From: Stomorhina lunata
Taxonomy: Eukaryota > Arthropoda > Insecta > Diptera > Rhiniidae
DNA length: 64,000 bases
NCBI GenBank assembly: GCA_933228675.1
Contig: OW121740.1
Location: forward strand, 160,266,486 to 160,330,485
Direction of reading: 5' to 3'
Within the stretch, counting starts at the first letter, position 1, and each line of letters starts with the position of its first letter. Below, one piece after another: positions 10,867 through 21,410 of this stretch. A program made the position numbers and the translations under genes. The notes beneath the pieces were generated by a model. The model worked only from the letters and a program-made list of their open reading frames with translations. It did not search any database and was not told the DNA's origin.

Positions 10867-11605
10867 ACTGACAGGACACACGTCCAACTAATAATAAACA
10901 TTTCTGTATAACCTGAATCCCACTTAAGACTCGGGGAATATTCATACCCAACACATACACAACTACATATAAGAAGAAGTATAATGAAATTTTATATCAA
11001 CATTTATTATTATCTTCAACACAATCATCCTCGAGCGGCATAAGCACTATATCAACACTATTCCAATACAATTTATATCATGGCCTTTTCCTCTTCTCCT
11101 TTAAATTGTTATTTTGCCCCTTCAAATACCTCCAACTGCCATCATTCGTTGGCAATCATCATTATCAGTCATGATATAATAATACGAGTATTCATTGTAA
11201 GAAGCTTCTTTGCTGATGCCCCCACAAAGACTCTGAACAATTCATAAACATTATAGACTCTATGACATAGAGTTGGAGTCAACATCATAATCAACATTTC
11301 CATCATCACTCAAATCATCATTATCAGCCTCATCGGATCTTATAGAAGAAGCAGTTTGTATGGTTGTTTGTTTCCATGTCTGTCTGTCTGTTCGTTCATT
11401 TGCGAGTCTTTATCATTATTTCAAAATTTTTATGATAAATTTTTATTCCGATTGTGATTGCCAGAGTCTCATTTTCTTTTCTCATGGATTTGATTTGATG
11501 GATGCGTGTGTAAATACATTAACAGTTTATTCTGAAAGCTGCATCAAAATCTTTGAGTCTTAGTGTCAGACTGTATTTCTATCTAACTATTTCTATACAT
11601 TTCAA
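10867..11605. other. Unique-looking spacer of moderate complexity
   Basis: This is one of the least repetitive parts of the window, richer in CAT/ATC triplets on the plus strand. A short 'gtctgtctgtctg' tract lies at about 11379. A 67-codon frame at 11360-11563 shows no motif. I see no splice-bounded coding exon. Confidence 0.45.
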
Positions 11606-11719
11606 ACCCAGCAAATATTTTGCTATTAGATTTTTATCTTAAAGTTAAAATTGGTGAGGGCTTTTTGGAATAAAATCGGAATCTTGCAAACCTAATACTA
11701 AGAAAAGCTTTTACTGGGT
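11606..11719. mobile_element. 114-bp inverted-repeat (MITE-like) element
   Basis: The ends are ACCCAGCAAATATTTTGC and its imperfect complement ending GCTTTTACTGGGT. The right end plus flank (TTTTACTGGGTAGTTCAATACTTGAATT) is closely similar to the right end plus flank of the 1.3 kb element at 38522-39824; split, the shared parts are TTTTACTGGGTA, then TTCA, then TTGAATTAT. No coding capacity. The superfamily is not determined. Confidence 0.45.
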
Positions 11720-12714
11720 AGTTCAATACTTGAATTATATTGTATTTCGTTTTATTTGTATATTTGATTTAATAGGAAATGTATTTTATTTTCTCATTTA
11801 ACCTACGGCTTAACGAGTGGAAATATCAAAGAAAATGTATTAATATTAAACAAAAAGTAGTAAAACCAAATGTTTCATTTCCTTGACAATTTTCTCCGAA
11901 ATACTTTGTCTTCCACATCAATACACACGTAAGGATATTTCTATTATTTTCATTGTCCTTTTTTGTTTTTTTTTTTGATTTTTTGTTGTCCTTTCGTTGT
12001 TATGTTTATTGTTTTCGTGTGATAATTAATTTCGCTTCGAGGCACAAACAAATGTTTTTCTATTTAGGTTTTTGTTGACCTTTTGATTAGTTTTATAGTT
12101 TTCTCATTATGACAATGTACAACAATAACTTCAAGCATTTTTTTGAAAGCACAATGGGGAAAAGTGATGGATAAAAAATACAAAAATAAGTTAAGCGAAT
12201 TTCAAAAAATACAATTCTACAAGAACTCTTGTAGCTCAAAGAATATAATTCTAAAGGGCTACCTATTGCCTCTGCAACTTTAATACAAAATAATATTTTG
12301 CCCTGTTTTACCCCATTGTATTCCTTATTATTAATACGAAATTTCCATAATGAGTCTTGTGGTATATCAATGACAAGCGTTGACGTTGCTTATCGATGCT
12401 CTGTTGCCCTCAGGTAACAATAAAAGAAATATTAAAAATGTTTCAAGTACCATCAATTCTGATTAACTTATTCATTGTCTACATTTTATGTTTTTTCTAT
12501 TTTATATCCAGAAAAAATCTCTGGCAACAAAGTATTGTAATAAGATAAGATAAGAAGTGAAACTTTAATTAATATTTGAACAAGTTTAAATAAAGTACTA
12601 AAAATTGTGAATTTATTTAAACTGTCCTAAGGACATGGAGATTTGTTTAAAGAAATTTTCTGGTGGTTGAGCTAAGCTACAAAAAAAATCATAGAAATTT
12701 ATTTTGGCGACTGA
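11720..12714. other. AT-rich spacer
   Basis: Unique-looking AT-rich sequence without recognised elements. It ends in the phrase 'ttggcgactga' (about 12702), which also occurs at about 55478. This hints that the last few dozen bases belong to a dispersed repeat that adjoins minisatellites. Confidence 0.45.
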
Positions 12715-14262
12715 AAATTTCCTAAAAAATAAAACAAAAATTTTAAAATTTTCTATAAAAATAATAAATATTTAAAAAATTTCCTATCACAAAAAATTAA
12801 TTTTTGAAAAATTTCCTAAAAAATAAGAAATTCTTATAAAAATAAGAAATTTTTGTAAAATTTCCTACAAAAATAAGAAATTTTTGAAAAATTTCCTATA
12901 AAAATAAGAAATTTTTGAAAAATTTCCTATAACAATAAGAAATTTTTGAAAAACTTCCTATAAAAATAAGAAATTATTGATTTTTTTTTGAAAAATTTTC
13001 TATGAAAATTAGAAATTTTTGAAAGATTTACTAGAAAATAAAAAATTTTTGAAAAATTTAAAAAAAATAAGAAATTTTTTAAAATTTTCAATATAAAGAA
13101 GAAGTTTTTGAAAAATACAAATAAGAAATTTTTGAAAATTTTCCAATAAAAATAAGAAATTTTTGAAAATTTTCCTGTAAAAATAATAAATTTTTAAAAA
13201 ATTTTCTATAAAAATAAGAAATTTTTGAAAAATTTCCTATAAAAATAAGAAATTTTTGAAAAATGTCCTATAAAAATAAGAAATTTTTAAAAAATGTCAT
13301 TAAAAATAAGAAATTTTTGAAAAATTTTCTTAAAAATAAGAAATTTTTGAAAAATGTCCTATAAAAATAAGAAATTTTTAAAAAATGTCATTAAAAATAA
13401 GAAATTTTTGAAAAATTTTCTTAAAAACAAGAAATTTTTGAAAAATTTCCTATGAAAATAAGAAATTTTTGAAAAATTTTCTATATAAATAAGAAATTTT
13501 TGAAAAATTTCCATAAAAATAAGAAATTTTTAAAAAATTCCTTTAAAATAAGAAATTTTTGAAAAATTTCCTATAAAAATAAGAAATTTTTGAAAAATTT
13601 CCTATAAAAATAAGAAATTTTTGAAAAATTTCCTATAAGAATAAGAAATTTTTGAAAAATTTCGTATAAAAATAAGAAATTTTTGAAAAATTGCCTATAA
13701 AAATAAGAAATATTTGAAAATTTTCCAATAGAATTAAGAAATTTTTGAAAAATTTCCTATAAAAATATGAAATTTTTGAAAAATTTCCTATAAAAATAAG
13801 AAATTCTTGAAAAAGTTTAAAAAATTTTTGAAAAACTTGCTATAGAAATAAGAAATGTTTGAAAAATTTCCTTAAAAATATGAAATTTTAAAAAAAAATT
13901 CCTTAAAAATAAGAAATTTTTGAAAAATTTTCTATGAAAATAAGAAATTTTTTAAAAATTTCCTATAAAAATAAGAAATTTTGATAAATTTCCTATAAAA
14001 ATAAGAAATTTTTGAAAAATTTCCTATAAAAATAAGAAATTTTTGAATATTTTCCTATAAAAATAAGAAATTTTTGAAAAATTTCTTATAAAAATAAGAA
14101 ATTTTTGAAAAATTTAATTAAAAATAAGAAATTTTTGAAAAATTTCCTATGAAAATATGAAATTTTTTAAAAATTTTCTATAAAAATTAGAAATTTTTGA
14201 AAAATTTCCTATAGAAATAAGAAATTTTTGAAAAATTTCCAATTAAAATGAGAAATTTTTTT
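12715..14262 (+). repeat. 31-bp minisatellite array R3, forward orientation
   Basis: Same unit and orientation as R1 and R2 (CCTATAAAAATAAG plus AAATTTTTGAAAAATTT). A short internal duplication is visible: 'atgtcattaaaaataagaaat' type units near 13292 and 13386, about 93 bp or three units apart. The array runs without spacer into an inverted array at about 14265. Confidence 0.92.
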
Positions 14263-14277
14263 CTTTCTTGTTTTTTT

Positions 14278-14985
14278 TTTTAGGAAATATTTCAAAAATG
14301 TCCTTTTTTTATTGGAAAATTTTCAAAAATTTCTTATTTTAATAGGAAATTTTTCAAAAATTTCTAATTTTTATAGGAAATTTTTCAAAAATTTCTAAAT
14401 TTTATAGGAAATTTTTGAAAATTTTCTTATATTTATAGGAAAGTTTCCGAAAATTTCTTATTTTTATAAGAAATTTTTCGAAAATTTCTTATATTTATAG
14501 GAAATTTTTCAAAAATTTCTAAATTTTATAGGAAATTTTTCAAAAATTTCTAAATTTTATAGGAAATTTTTCAAAAATTTCTTATTTTTATAGTAAATTT
14601 TTCAAAAATTTCTTGTTTTTATAGGAAATTTTTCAAAAATTTCTTATTTTTATAGGAAATTTTTTAAAATTTTCTAAATTTTTTAGGAACTTTTTAAAAA
14701 AAATTTATTTTTACACGAAAATTTTCAAAAAATTTCTTATTTTTATGGGAAATTTTTCTAAAATTTCTTATTTGATTAGGAAATTTTCTTATTTTTGTAG
14801 GAGATTTTTCAAAGTTTTCAGATTTTTATAGAAAATTTTTTAAAAATGTCTTTTGTCTATAAAGCATTTTTCAAAAATTTCTTATTATTATAGGTAATTT
14901 TTCAAAAGTTTCTTATTTTTATAAGAAATTTTTCAAATTTTTCTTGTTTTTATAGAAAATTTAAAAAAAATTAATATTTTTATTA
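14278..14985 (-). repeat. 31-bp minisatellite array R4, inverted relative to R3
   Basis: Units read as the complement of R3 (AAATTTTTCAAAAATTT then CTTATTTTTATAGG). The switch point at about 14255-14278 is a T-rich stretch containing 'ttctttcttg'. R3 and R4 together form a 2.3 kb interrupted inverted repeat that could fold back on itself. Confidence 0.92.
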
Positions 14986-16068
14986 AAATATTAGTTTTCT
15001 GGGTTTAATATTTATTATTCTTCTAAATCGCTTAATAGAGATACTTTATATAATTTAAATTTAAAATTAATTTATTAAACAAGTTTTCTTTTTAGAAAAC
15101 AATTTTAAAAATTAAAATAATAAAACTTTTGTTATTTTAAGGTTTTATATCCTATATCATATTAAACGAACTTTTTATAAACTTTTTTCTTTCTTTAAAT
15201 AAATATTTAAACTGCTTCAAATAATATATTTTTATGGCACTCAAAAACTGATTAAATATGCAAATTATTTACACGTGTTTGTGAAAAAAGTGTCCATTTA
15301 TTATTTGACAAATAACACACATGTAAATACATGTGTCAAAGTTGTCCTTTTAATATGTCACATTAAATCACATTAAGTAATAGACTTAAAAGTAAAAACC
15401 TGTGTTTAACTTGTTTGATTTATCACTCAAAAAAAGCTCAATATTTGAAAAATTGAACTGAAGCCAATGAAAAAGAATAGAAATGTTTAAATTTATTTAA
15501 ATATTTATTTCAACGTTAATTGAATAAGGGAAAACTAATTTTTGCTAAGTACTTGAGACAGTTTAAAAAATTTGATGCTTACGAACTTTTGGGCATTTTG
15601 ATTGAAATATTTTAAAATTAATTGAATTTTAAAAAGTTTTGAAGAAGAGTCCAAATATTTAATGTTTAAAAGACATTAAAAAGGGAATTGGTTTGTTACA
15701 ACATACGTTTATATTATGAAATGCTTATATCTTTCTCCTAATTTTGTTAGCCAGTGTTAGTAAGTGTGTCATTAAGTTAAAATGTATTTATTTCTTTTCT
15801 TTTATTGATTTGTTTACTATTTCATTTCCGATTTTACTATGAAGTTCATCTCGTTTTTGTAGCAATAAATTTTTATAACATTCTTGGCTGAAATAGTTTG
15901 GTATTAAATGCTGACATCAAAGATTATCCTAACAAGGCCACAATAGGATGGCTAGGGGAGACATGTCTTAGGATGTACTTGAAAATACCAGTAGAATCTA
16001 TTTAAGTTTCTCCGTAGGTCAAATTAAGGCAACCGTGACGAAATAAAAGATAATTTTCGTAGACAACA
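14986..16068. other. AT-rich spacer
   Basis: Unique-looking sequence with no array, element termini or coding exon recognised. Around 15895-16020 the GC content rises slightly, but stops occur in all frames. Confidence 0.5.
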
Positions 16069-16357
16069 AGATTTAATAAAATTTTCTTAAATTTTGCCAT
16101 TCGTTAGACATTTGCAGCGGAGATTACATATGTCCACTTTTTGTACCCTTGGTAATGCAATCAGTTGACAGTTGACTTAATGAAGTTAAAACAACTTAAG
16201 ATTTAATAAAATTTCTGTATAAAAATTTCTTAAATATTGTCATTTATTGGTTGTTTTCTAAAGACAATATATTTGGCTACTTTTCGTAACCTTTGTAATG
16301 TATTCAAGTGACAGTTGTCTGCCAAAAGCTTAAGCAACTTTTCACGATTTTAATCAA
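16069..16357 (+). repeat. Tandem duplication of about 130 bp abutting array R5
   Basis: AGATTTAATAAAATTT starts a unit at 16069 and again at 16199. The two units share, in order, 'ttcttaaat.ttg.cat', 'ggta/gcta...tttttcgt/tgta', 'ccttggtaatg/cctttgtaatg' and 'tgacagttg'. A third partial start ('acgattttaatcaaatttctt') at about 16343 leads directly into the 31-bp array, so the array appears to have grown at the end of this older tandem repeat. Confidence 0.6.
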
Positions 16358-16825
16358 ATTTCTTATATTTATAGGAAATTTTTAAAAAATTTCTTGTTTC
16401 TATAGAAAATTTTTTAAAAATTTCTTATTTTTATAGGAAATTTTCCAAAAATTTTTTATTTTTATAGGAAATTTTTCAAAAATTTCTTATTTTTATAGGA
16501 AATTTTCAGAAAATTTCTTATTTTTATAGGAAATTTTCAGAAAATTTCTTATTTTTATAGGAAATTTTCAGAAAATTTCTTATTTTTATAGGAAATTTTC
16601 AGAAAATTTCTTATTTTTATAGGAAATTTTCAGAAAATTTCTTATTTTTATAGGAAATTTTCAGAAAATTTCTTATTTTTATAGGAAATTTTCAGAAAAT
16701 TTCTTATTTTTATAGGAAATTTTTCAAAAATTTCTTATTTTCATAGAAAATTTTTTAAAAATTTCTTATTTTTATAGGAAATTTTTTAAAAATTTCTTTT
16801 TTTATATAAAATTTTTCAATTATTG
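16358..16825 (-). repeat. 31-bp minisatellite array R5 with a very uniform block
   Basis: Inverted-orientation units. From about 16500 to 16710 at least seven consecutive units carry the same variant centre, ATTTTCAGAAAATTTC, which keeps the inverted-repeat symmetry of the unit in a new form (GAAAATTT-type arms replaced together). A 30-bp interruption of spacer ('gtaattaagagtgtcgttaag') at about 16820-16850 separates it from R6. Confidence 0.9.
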
Positions 16826-16854
16826 TAATTAAGAGTGTCGTTAAGTTAATTTTT

Positions 16855-17945
16855 TCAAAAATTTCTTATTTTGATAGGAAATTTTTAAAAAATTTCTTAT
16901 TTTTCAAGAATTTTATCAAAAATTTGTTATTTTTATAGGAAATATTTCAAAATTTTCAGGGGAAATTTTTCATACTTTATACTTTTATATTAAATTTTTC
17001 AAAAAATCTTAATTTTTATTGGAAATTTTTCAAAAATTTCTTATTTTTTATAGGAAAATTTTCAAAAATTTCTTATTTTTTATAGGAAATTTTTCAAAAA
17101 TTTCTTATTTTTTATAGGAAATTTTTCAAAAATTTCTTATTTTTTATAGGAAGTTTTTCAAAAATTTCTTATTTTTTATAGGAAATTTTTCAAAAATTCT
17201 TATCTTTATAGGAAACTTTTCAAATTTTTTTTTATTTTTTTAGGAAATTTTTTAAAAATTTCTTACTTTAATAAGATTTTTAAAAAATTTCCTATTTTTT
17301 ATAGAAAATTTTTCAAATATTTCTTATTTTTATAGAATTTTTTTCAAAAATTTCTATTTTTATCGGAAATTTTTCAAAAACTTTTAATTTTTATATGAAA
17401 TTGTTGAAAAGTTTATTTTGAAAGGAAATTTTTGAAAAAATTTCTTATTTTGAAAGGAAATTTTTGAAAAATTTTTTATTTTTATAGCAATTTTTTTTAA
17501 ATTTCTTAATTTTATAGGAAGTTTTTCAAAAATATCTAATTTTTATAGGATTTTTTTCAAATTTTTTTTTTTTAATCGGAAATTCTTCAAAAACTTCTTA
17601 TTTTTATAGAAAATTCTTCAAAAATTTCTTATTTTTATAGCAAGTTTTTAAAAAAATTCTTGACAAAAATTTCTCTTTTTTATAGGAAATTTTTCACTTT
17701 TATAAGAAATTTTTAAAATTTTTTTTATTTTTATAAAAAAAAATTTAAAATTTCTTATGTTGATAGGAAATATTTAAAAAAATTCTTACTTTTATTGAAA
17801 ATTTTTCAAAAATTTGTTAATTTTATAGGCAAATTTTTAAAAATTTCTTATTTTATAGGGAATTTTTATATGAAATTTTTCAAAAATTTCTTATTTTTGT
17901 AAAAAAATTTTTAAAAATTTCTTAATTTTCAAAATTATTTCTTGA
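16855..17945 (-). repeat. 31-bp minisatellite array R6, inverted orientation
   Basis: Diverged units on the left and right surround a more uniform block at about 17035-17190, in which the unit is 32 bp because of one extra T (CTTATTTTTTATAGG). The array fades out near 17945. Confidence 0.9.
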
Positions 17946-18509
17946 ATTAGTTTTTAGAACTGCCGGGCATTTTGAATATACAAAGTTACATATATAGACA
18001 CTTAAAAGTAATGTTACTTTTTTAACCGAAAAATGCTGCAAATACTAGTCTTTAACAGCACAGTGGGGAGGAGTTAAAATAAATTGTAATAGATATTAAT
18101 TGTATTAAACAAAAAACCTATTATTCGAGTGAAGAACTGTAGGATTTTTGAAGGTTCAATAGTAGATGTTCAAGGTTACATATAGTATTTTTTAATTTTA
18201 ATTTAATCGTTTTAAAATTTGAATATTTTAAACAGATTTGAAATGCGAGTTTACGTTGAAAATAGGATATAAATTGCATTAATCCTGGATTAAAGAAATT
18301 GTTGAGCAATTATATTAATTTTGATATAAAAATTATCACTGAAAAATAAACTTGATTTTTAAAGGGATTTTAGGTGTTAATTGTGCCAATAACAAATTCA
18401 GGAAAAACCTTTTAATCAAAAAATCTTAATAGCTGGAAGTGTTTAAATCAATTAAGTTTTAAAATTTTTCAAATCGCTTGAAAATTGTTTAAGATATAGC
18501 TTCAAATTT
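17946..18509. other. AT-rich spacer
   Basis: No recognised feature apart from CACAGTGGGG at 18059-18068, whose complement GCCCACTGTG occurs at 20239-20248 (discussed as a weak finding). A 62-codon frame at 18121-18309 on the minus strand is not convincing. Confidence 0.45.
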
Positions 18510-18769
18510 CTGAAAACTCATAATTTATGTTAATCATACGTCATGTAGTACAAAATTTTTATTTTGAAAATATCTTAAAAAGTAACAGAAAATGTTTGCA
18601 TTTTTAAAAGGCATTGTATTAAAACCACCTTTAACTTTAAAATTCAGAAAAGAAAACTTTAAAAAAATTTCAGTTTTTCTAAAAATCTTGATAATGCAAT
18701 ATTTTAGTTTAATGCCCACAATAAACATATCTTATCTTATCTTATATTCTTAAACGAGCAATAATTGTA

Positions 18770-18803
18770 TGTATATATATATCTATATATATATATATAT
18801 AGA
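18770..18803. repeat. (TA)n microsatellite
   Basis: An interrupted TA dinucleotide tract ending in TATAGAATAGC. Confidence 0.9.
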
Positions 18804-19440
18804 ATAGCTATCTCGAAAACTGCTCTAACGATTTTGGTAAAATTTGGAAAGTGGTTACCTTTTTTGATGTATTGGTCGAATAAGAAAGGACTTTTAGAAC
18901 CTTTTGACTCTAAGAGGGTAAAACGGCAGAAAAAGGAAAAATTCGAAAATGCTATATCTACTAAAATAATAGGCATTAAAACAAAATTTAAATTATGTTT
19001 TAAATAGCTGTTAAAATAAACGGACAGGTGTTTGGTACTTTTTTTAGTCTATGCCCGATAGGGGGTAAAAAGGGTAAAAATAGTGTTTTTGGTACCATTT
19101 TGAGGCCACTCTTATCTTTTGAACCAAACAATATAGAAAATAATTTTGTAATGCAATCAATAAATGTGAAAAAAATATTGAACACGTGTTTGGTACTTTT
19201 TTGATTTCGGGGGCCAAAATGGGTAAAAAAGGGATAAAATGATAACACAACACCTCATGAAGAAATATGAACACTAAAAATATGTTAACTGCGTTTTTAT
19301 AAAAAAAATACCGAATTCAATTGGTACCAAGTACCAAATATGCATATGTAACTTTTTAGAAATTAGGGGATAAAAGGGGAAAAAATTGGTAATGTTATAA
19401 CTATTTAATAAATGAATGTTTTTCTGTCTGTATGTCCTTT

Positions 19441-19940
19441 ATAGAATAGTAAACTATATTTATAGAATAGTAAACTATGTTTCGCATGAGACAACGAAGG
19501 TTTCTAAGTTGGTATCACTATCCGACAGGTGGCGCCATTGAAAATTACTCAAATTGAATTAAATCGAAAACTGTGCATTTGATCTTGGTATGATCTTTAG
19601 CAAATTATTACCAATGAGACAACAAAGGTTTCTTAGTTGGCATAAACAATTTTCGATAGGTGGCGCCACTAAAAATTACTCAAAGTGAATTAAATCGTAA
19701 GCTGTACATTTGACTATGCAATGATCTTCAGCAAAGTTGTTTCACATGAGTCGATGAATGTGTTTTATTTGGCATCAACCATTTCCGATAGGTGGCGCCA
19801 CTGAAAAATACTCAAAATTATTTAAATCGTAAACTGTGCATTTCATCAGGCTATCTTTAGCAAAGTTCTTGCGCATGAGTCGAGGGAGGTTCCTAAGTCG
19901 GTACGACCAATTTCCAAATTATTAAACTATGCATTTGATC
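19441..19940 (+). repeat. 128-132-bp tandem repeat, about 3.5 units, with conserved TGGCGCCA
   Basis: The word ATGAG followed by a diverged CAACGAAGG-type sequence recurs at 19486, 19614, 19746 and 19875 (periods 128, 132 and 129). Each full unit contains, in order, 'ttggcatcaac', 'gataGGTGGCGCCAct', 'gaaaattactcaaa', 'ttaaatcgtaaactgtgcattt' and 'atgatctttagcaaa'. The palindrome TGGCGCCA is kept in all three full units although the rest differs by roughly a fifth. It is strikingly GC-rich for this window. No open frame spans the repeat. Confidence 0.8.
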
Positions 19941-20250
19941 ATGTGTTGATTGGACAAAATAAATAAAATGATTCAAAATTAATTCGATATTTGTGTAACG
20001 TATTTTCTCTAAATTTATTTTAATTGGTTAGTACTTCATAAAATAAAACTTATAAAAACTTTTTAAAATTCGCCTCGAAATGCTTATCATTAATCTTCGA
20101 GCAAGACTCGGTCGTCCAGGTACTGTAATATATATTATATACGAAAATCTCTAAAAACTCATAGTTAATAATAATTATGCGTAATGGAGTACAAAATTAA
20201 AAATCAATATAAAACTATTATTTTATTTTTTTAATTGTGCCCACTGTGCT

Positions 20251-20954
20251 TTCTCAATTTAAAGTTAAACCTTTTAAATTAAACTCAGCTGTTGCTTAAA
20301 TAGAACACTTCTTTCTTTTCTTTTTTTAGGAAACAACTATCTAAGGCACGTAAATACAATTCGGTTTCTTTCATTTTCATTTCTAACAATAGTTTCTGCT
20401 TTTCATTCTTATTTTTTCCGATTTCTGACGAATTTTTCTATTATTCCTTCCTTATTTTTTTTTGAAGGGAACAAATAGTGGTAGTCGAATTGTTTGTAAT
20501 TTGTTTGAAAACAACCAACTTTTAGAATAACAAGTTTCCAAAAATAAAAAAAAAAAATAGAAAAGAAAAAACAAACAGCCAAATACTTTTGTAAAAGGAT
20601 ATTGGAAGAGCAAAACAAAGAGGCAGCAGAAAAGGATTCAAAAACGTGCAATATTGAATTGTGGATTTCGAAATTACTTTTAATATATAAGACAAACAAC
20701 AAATAACATCAAAAAACTTTCGTTGTTTTTTTAAAGAATATAAGAAAGTTTGTAAAAAAAATACCAAAACTTATAAACTGAGAAATTCTAAGGAATATTT
20801 GAAGGAAAATAGAAAATATACATTTAGTAAACTAAAGATTTTTGTGGTTTAATTTGTTAAGGAATAACTCGACCATTTTATTTTATAATTTATTTCTTCA
20901 ATTTGTTTAAACTCAAAATAAGAAAAGGAAAATTAACTTAAAGAAAACTAAAAA
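20251..20954. other. AT-rich spacer
   Basis: Contains a T-rich tract near 20310 and A-rich stretches near 20540. Two overlapping minus-strand frames of 81 and 97 codons (20409-20767) are rich in Phe and Leu because the plus strand is A-rich. They show no motif, and I treat them as chance frames. Confidence 0.5.
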
Positions 20955-21402
20955 CAAGTAAGAAAGCGCTATAGTCGGTCAAGCCGACCATACGATACCC
21001 TTCACCAGCAAGGTCAAAGGTGGTATTTTTCTTGTATAAAGACAAATATTTGCTAAATTTTGCCATCATACAAACATTTTCTCAAAACGTATATATACAA
21101 CCTGTTTCCGTCATTTGGACTTATATGAGAGCTAGGGTCAAATGTGGACCGATTATCTCGAAATTTGGCAAATTGATTACAGTTGTTACAAAAATTATGT
21201 ATGCAAAAAATAAACTCAAAATTTCCATTATCTTTAGATTTACGAGCGTTTTAGTGATTTTTTGTCTCATTTAGTGCGTTTTTGAAGAAAAGTTTGTATG
21301 GGAGCTATGGTCAAATGTGGACCGATTTCAACGAAATTTGGTACAGTGATTTAAGTCATAAGCAGTATTTGTTTTAAATTTCATGAAAAAATATTGATAT
21401 TT

Positions 21403-21410
21403 GTGGCCAA
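21403..21410 (+). repeat. 8-bp target site duplication, left
   Basis: GTGGCCAA. The same eight bases lie at 23087-23094. Removing the insertion and one copy restores 'tttgtggccaatatagcaattccgg', which matches the uninterrupted sequence in copies C, D and E. Confidence 0.9.

Larger units (their letters stand above)
18510..20250. repeat. Composite interspersed repeat region of unknown family
   Basis: Two related ends flank this region. The phrase 'aaaactcata ... gtacaaaatt' followed by GCCCAC occurs at about 18513-18720 and again at 20155-20246. Between them lie a (TA)n tract at about 18770-18803, a sequence typical of dipteran transposons ('agctatctcgaaaactgctctaacgattttg', 18807-18840), two copies of a 158-bp unit starting TGTTTGGTACTTTTTT (19029 and 19187), and the 128-bp tandem repeats. 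Overlapping frames of 76-84 codons on both strands at 18737-19274 are mutual shadows in low-complexity sequence. I do not recognise the family. Confidence 0.45.

Noticed and set aside
12702..12715. Shared phrase 'ttggcgactga' at about 12702 and 55478 as the boundary of a repeat family
   Set aside because: Eleven bases are too few to establish homology, and the flanks do not align convincingly.
20409..20767. Two overlapping minus-strand frames of 97 and 81 codons
   Set aside because: They overlap in different frames on A-rich sequence and consist largely of Phe/Leu/Ile runs, so neither is credible.
21020..21274. Repeated small frames (about 84 codons) shared by several loci, suggesting a conserved gene family
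   Set aside because: The similar translations at 21020, 57374 and 60188 arise because these are homologous copies of one Helentron-like element. Neighbouring copies B and E break the frame, so there is no sign of coding selection.
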